Shown here piece after piece: positions 40,789-41,854 of a stretch of 41,854 bases of DNA. Position 1 is the first letter of the stretch. Each line of letters starts with the position of its first letter. The stretch is from JAMOAW01 sp039908535 (GTDB lineage: Bacteria > Pseudomonadota > Magnetococcia > Magnetococcales > JADFZT01). The stretch spans positions 1-41,854 of the forward strand of contig JAMOAW010000017.1 of assembly GCA_039908535.1 (NCBI GenBank). Reading direction: 5' to 3'. The position numbers were made by a program, and so were the translations under genes. The notes under the pieces were generated by a model. That model did no database searches and was not told the DNA's origin. It saw only the letters and a list, made by a program, of their open reading frames with translations.

Positions 40789-41561
40789 GTCGGGGCTGCC
40801 GTTTCAGGGGGGAATAGAATATCTCCTGCCCAGGCTTGGAGGGTGGTGATGGCGGCTAGGGCGGCGGTTTCAGTGCGTAGAATACGCGGGCCAAGACTCA
40901 AAATAGTGGTGCAGAGGTTTTTGCTGGCCCATTGGACCTCTTCGGCGGTAAATCCACCTTCGGGACCGATCAAAAGGGTCACCTGGGTTGGGGAGGGTAG
41001 GGGAGGGTAGCGACCAGAAGCCGGAGAGGTTGGTTGGGCCGCCTGTTCCCAAAAAAGATATCTGGGAGCGGAAGGCGTGAGTTGTGGGGCAAGATGGCTC
41101 CAGGGGGTGGGAGGGAGAATCTCCAACAATCGGGTACGTCCGCACTGTTCGGTGGCTTCAATGACGATGCGCTGCCAGCGTTCCATGCGGTGGGCTTGGC
41201 GGGCCAGATCGGGTTTGCTCACTCCCCGTTGACAGAGTAGGGGAATTAAACGTTTAACGCCAAGTTCTACCCCTTTTTGTAAAATAAACTCCATGGCCGC
41301 TGGTTTGGCTAACCCTTGGACCAGGGTGATCTCCAGGGAGGATTCCCGTTCTATGGGGAGATAGGCCCCCAGAGTGATGCGGGCTGGTGGGCCAGGATCG
41401 CTCAAAACGGCCTGCCACTCTCCTCCTTGGTTGTCAAACAGGAGAAGCGGGGCCTCGCGCTCCAAACGCAACACCCGCACCAGATAGCGGTGTGCCTCGC
41501 GGTTGAGTTCGATGATTTGATGTCCTTGTAACGGGGTGGCGTGATAGAGTCTGGGTATCAT
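40785..41561 (-). CDS. rsmE: 16S rRNA m3U1498 methyltransferase RsmE
   Basis: About 258 residues from MIPRLYHATPL (ATG at 41561), which matches the usual N-terminus. An upstream ATG at 41591 would add 10 residues. It has a PUA-like N-terminal domain and a SPOUT-knot methyltransferase domain: LAKPAAMEFILQKGVELGV, IVIEATEQCGRTR, VTLLIGPEGGFTAEEV and LGPRILRTETAALAAI. RsmE methylates U1498 of 16S rRNA using S-adenosylmethionine. A Pro/Ser-rich insertion (QPTSPASGRYPPLPSPTQ) is visible near residue 190. It is the first gene of the rsmE-apbE-NusG_II-Gx-tonB operon and begins about 108 bp from the right-end inverted repeat. Confidence 0.93.
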   Translation of the reverse strand: MIPRLYHATPLQGHQIIELNREAHRYLVRVLRLEREAPLLLFDNQGGEWQAVLSDPGPPARITLGAYLPIERESSLEITLVQGLAKPAAMEFILQKGVELGVKRLIPLLCQRGVSKPDLARQAHRMERWQRIVIEATEQCGRTRLLEILPPTPWSHLAPQLTPSAPRYLFWEQAAQPTSPASGRYPPLPSPTQVTLLIGPEGGFTAEEVQWASKNLCTTILSLGPRILRTETAALAAITTLQAWAGDILFPPETAAPT

Positions 41562-41668
41562 GGGGATGTAGAGGGGTCCTTTTGTTTGCATTTGGTTTCT
41601 CGCTTTTTGGAGTTTACATCAGGTATAAAAAAGATGAACAGGAGAATGCGAAAAATCGAAAAAAAATT

Positions 41669-41788
41669 GTAACCGTTCACCGAAGTAAAATTTTACGTTA
41701 ATTGAAACTCAATGATTTATTGCTTTGGCGTAACCGTTCATATATTAATAAAAAAAAAGGGGTCTGGGGGATTGCCCCCAGGGTTTTG
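41669..41788. repeat. Right copy of the long-range inverted repeat
   Basis: Reverse complement of 1-119: GTAACCGTTCA (41669-41679), palindrome GTAAAATTTTAC, a second GTAACCGTTCA (41730-41740), then part of the hairpin element (GGGGTCTGGGGGATTGCCCC, GGGTTTTG). In the last 66 bases beyond it (41789-41854), which have no left counterpart, I see only T-rich sequence and no gene. Confidence 0.9.
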
Positions 41789-41854
41789 TTTTTGACTTTG
41801 CTTTTGAATTCGGTTTTGCTTTCTTCAAATAGCAGGGGGGTTGGGGGATGCAAT

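Overview
The window looks like one genomic stretch of about 42 kb from a Gram-negative bacterium with respiratory and sulfur-oxidising genes. The Gram-negative evidence is LolCD, TonB, a Tat-exported SoxY, many periplasmic c-type cytochromes and ZnuABC. The gene content (haem d1 synthesis genes, SoxYZ, a flavocytochrome-c-type sulfide dehydrogenase, multihaem cytochromes, sigma-54 activators) fits a chemolithotrophic or denitrifying proteobacterium. A magnetococcus-like lineage is possible, but I cannot prove it from sequence alone. No phage genes, transposase, CRISPR array, rRNA or tRNA were seen.

Layout. (1) 127-2583, minus strand: an incomplete haem d1 cluster (nirC-nirF-two AsnC-type sirohaem decarboxylase subunits). 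(2) 2940-10817, plus strand: prfB with a programmed frameshift, lolC/E-lolD, an M50 protease, trpS, an rluB-type pseudouridine synthase, a sigma-54 activator and a parvulin. (3) 10986-16824: an orphan HlyD-type adaptor, a REC-histidine kinase, a PilZ protein, a monohaem cytochrome c and a GAF-sigma-54 activator. (4) 16835-21122: tesA diverging from ybbA-ybbP. (5) 21123-22459: a long AT-rich gap with hairpin repeats. (6) 22460-31101, plus strand, the most interesting block: soxY, soxZ, a DUF302 gene, a dihaem cytochrome, an FccB/SoxF flavoprotein, an octahaem HAO-like cytochrome, a fusion of a nine-haem cytochrome c with a membrane cytochrome b, and a NapC/NirT tetrahaem protein with a Pro/Ala/Glu repeat tail. 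(7) 31247-34572: a DUF3617 gene and znuB-znuC (minus) opposite znuA (plus). (8) 35007-37961: a large membrane hybrid histidine kinase. (9) 38036-41591, minus strand: a tight overlapping operon rsmE-apbE-NusG_II-Gx transporter-tonB.

Two repeat layers overlie the genes. A MITE/REP-like hairpin element of about 140-155 bp occurs at least nine times between genes, twice as tandem pairs, plus partial copies. It abuts or supplies the stop codons of several genes and may have removed the start of the HlyD gene. Separately, a 119/120-bp sequence lies in inverted orientation at the two ends of the window. The window therefore begins at a repeat, as expected for a contig broken at a multicopy element.

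How the genes may work together (inference): SoxYZ and FccAB would take electrons from sulfide or a sulfur carrier in the periplasm. The nine-haem/cytochrome-b fusion and the NapC-like protein would link the periplasmic haem pool to membrane quinone. The octahaem protein lacks the tyrosine that marks true hydroxylamine oxidases, so it is more likely a reductase of hydroxylamine, nitrite or a related substrate. The block could be a sulfur-driven nitrogen-reduction chain, which has not been tested.
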